A stretch of DNA of 38,619 nt, taken from the NCBI GenBank assembly GCA_017442645.1, contig JAFRZH010000011.1:1-38619 (forward strand). The letters run 5' to 3'. Position numbers and translations under genes: made by a program. The number at the start of each line of letters is the position of its first letter. Positions within the stretch are counted from its first letter, which is position 1. This stretch comes from a bacterium. Lineage in GTDB: Bacteria; Patescibacteria; JAEDAM01; Absconditabacterales; Absconditicoccaceae. This document shows, one piece after another, positions 38,602 through 38,619 of the stretch. The notes under the pieces were generated by a model. It ran no database searches and was not told the DNA's origin. It saw only the letters and a list, made by a program, of their open reading frames with translations.

Positions 38602-38619
38602 CGTTTTTAATTTCAAATA

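Overview
The window reads only if TGA is a sense codon for glycine (genetic code 25). At least twenty genes carry in-frame TGA, many at invariant glycines: the Fic loop HPFGDGNGR, HsdM motif I, the HsdR Walker A and the DnaG zinc ribbon. TAA and TAG are the only stops. With the A+T-rich composition, this points to a Patescibacteria/CPR lineage of the Absconditabacteria (SR1) or Gracilibacteria (BD1-5) type. I cannot choose between the two from this window.

Layout. (1) 1-1.1 kb: 3' part of a large serine recombinase whose frame runs into an antisense tRNA-Gly(UCC). (2) 1.2-7.0 kb: housekeeping genes: a small unknown, rlmN, aroH-type chorismate mutase, a membrane protein, a Fic AMPylase, a SpoT-like HD hydrolase, then a Nudix GDP-mannose hydrolase-like gene and truB on the minus strand. 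(3) 7.0-18.5 kb: an accessory island bracketed by related interspersed repeats. It holds a type I restriction-modification locus (hsdM, BRO/DinD-like gene, hsdS, two small membrane-protein genes, a DUF2806-like gene, hsdR), a candidate small RNA, a HicA-type toxin with a likely antitoxin, and a truncated ORF. hsdR carries an in-frame DUF559-type endonuclease flanked by short G/C-rich palindromes, and hsdS carries a related palindrome without the endonuclease. (4) 18.5-21.9 kb: VTC-domain, DUF4956 and CotH genes, a recurrent cluster tied to polyphosphate and surface biology. (5) 22.0-31.5 kb: an unknown gene and two very large paralogous minus-strand surface proteins (signal segment, acidic stalk, InlB-type repeats, SLH-like C-terminus). 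The second is broken by two single-base frameshifts, one at a run of nine T. (6) 31.7-38.6 kb: an L,D-transpeptidase, a DUF5684-type membrane protein, dnaG, a kinase-like gene inserted between dnaG and a diverged second copy of the dnaG 3' end with its terminator, and a frameshifted membrane protein.

Two window-wide signals stand out. The 10-mer AAAAGTCTGA occurs 13 times exactly, 11 of them on the + strand whatever the gene direction, and never between 7.0 and 20.3 kb or after 28.8 kb. Glycine codon use is split: housekeeping genes mostly use GGA with rare TGA, while the recombinase, restriction and dnaG-adjacent accessory genes use TGA for most glycines. Both signals separate the older chromosome from acquired DNA.
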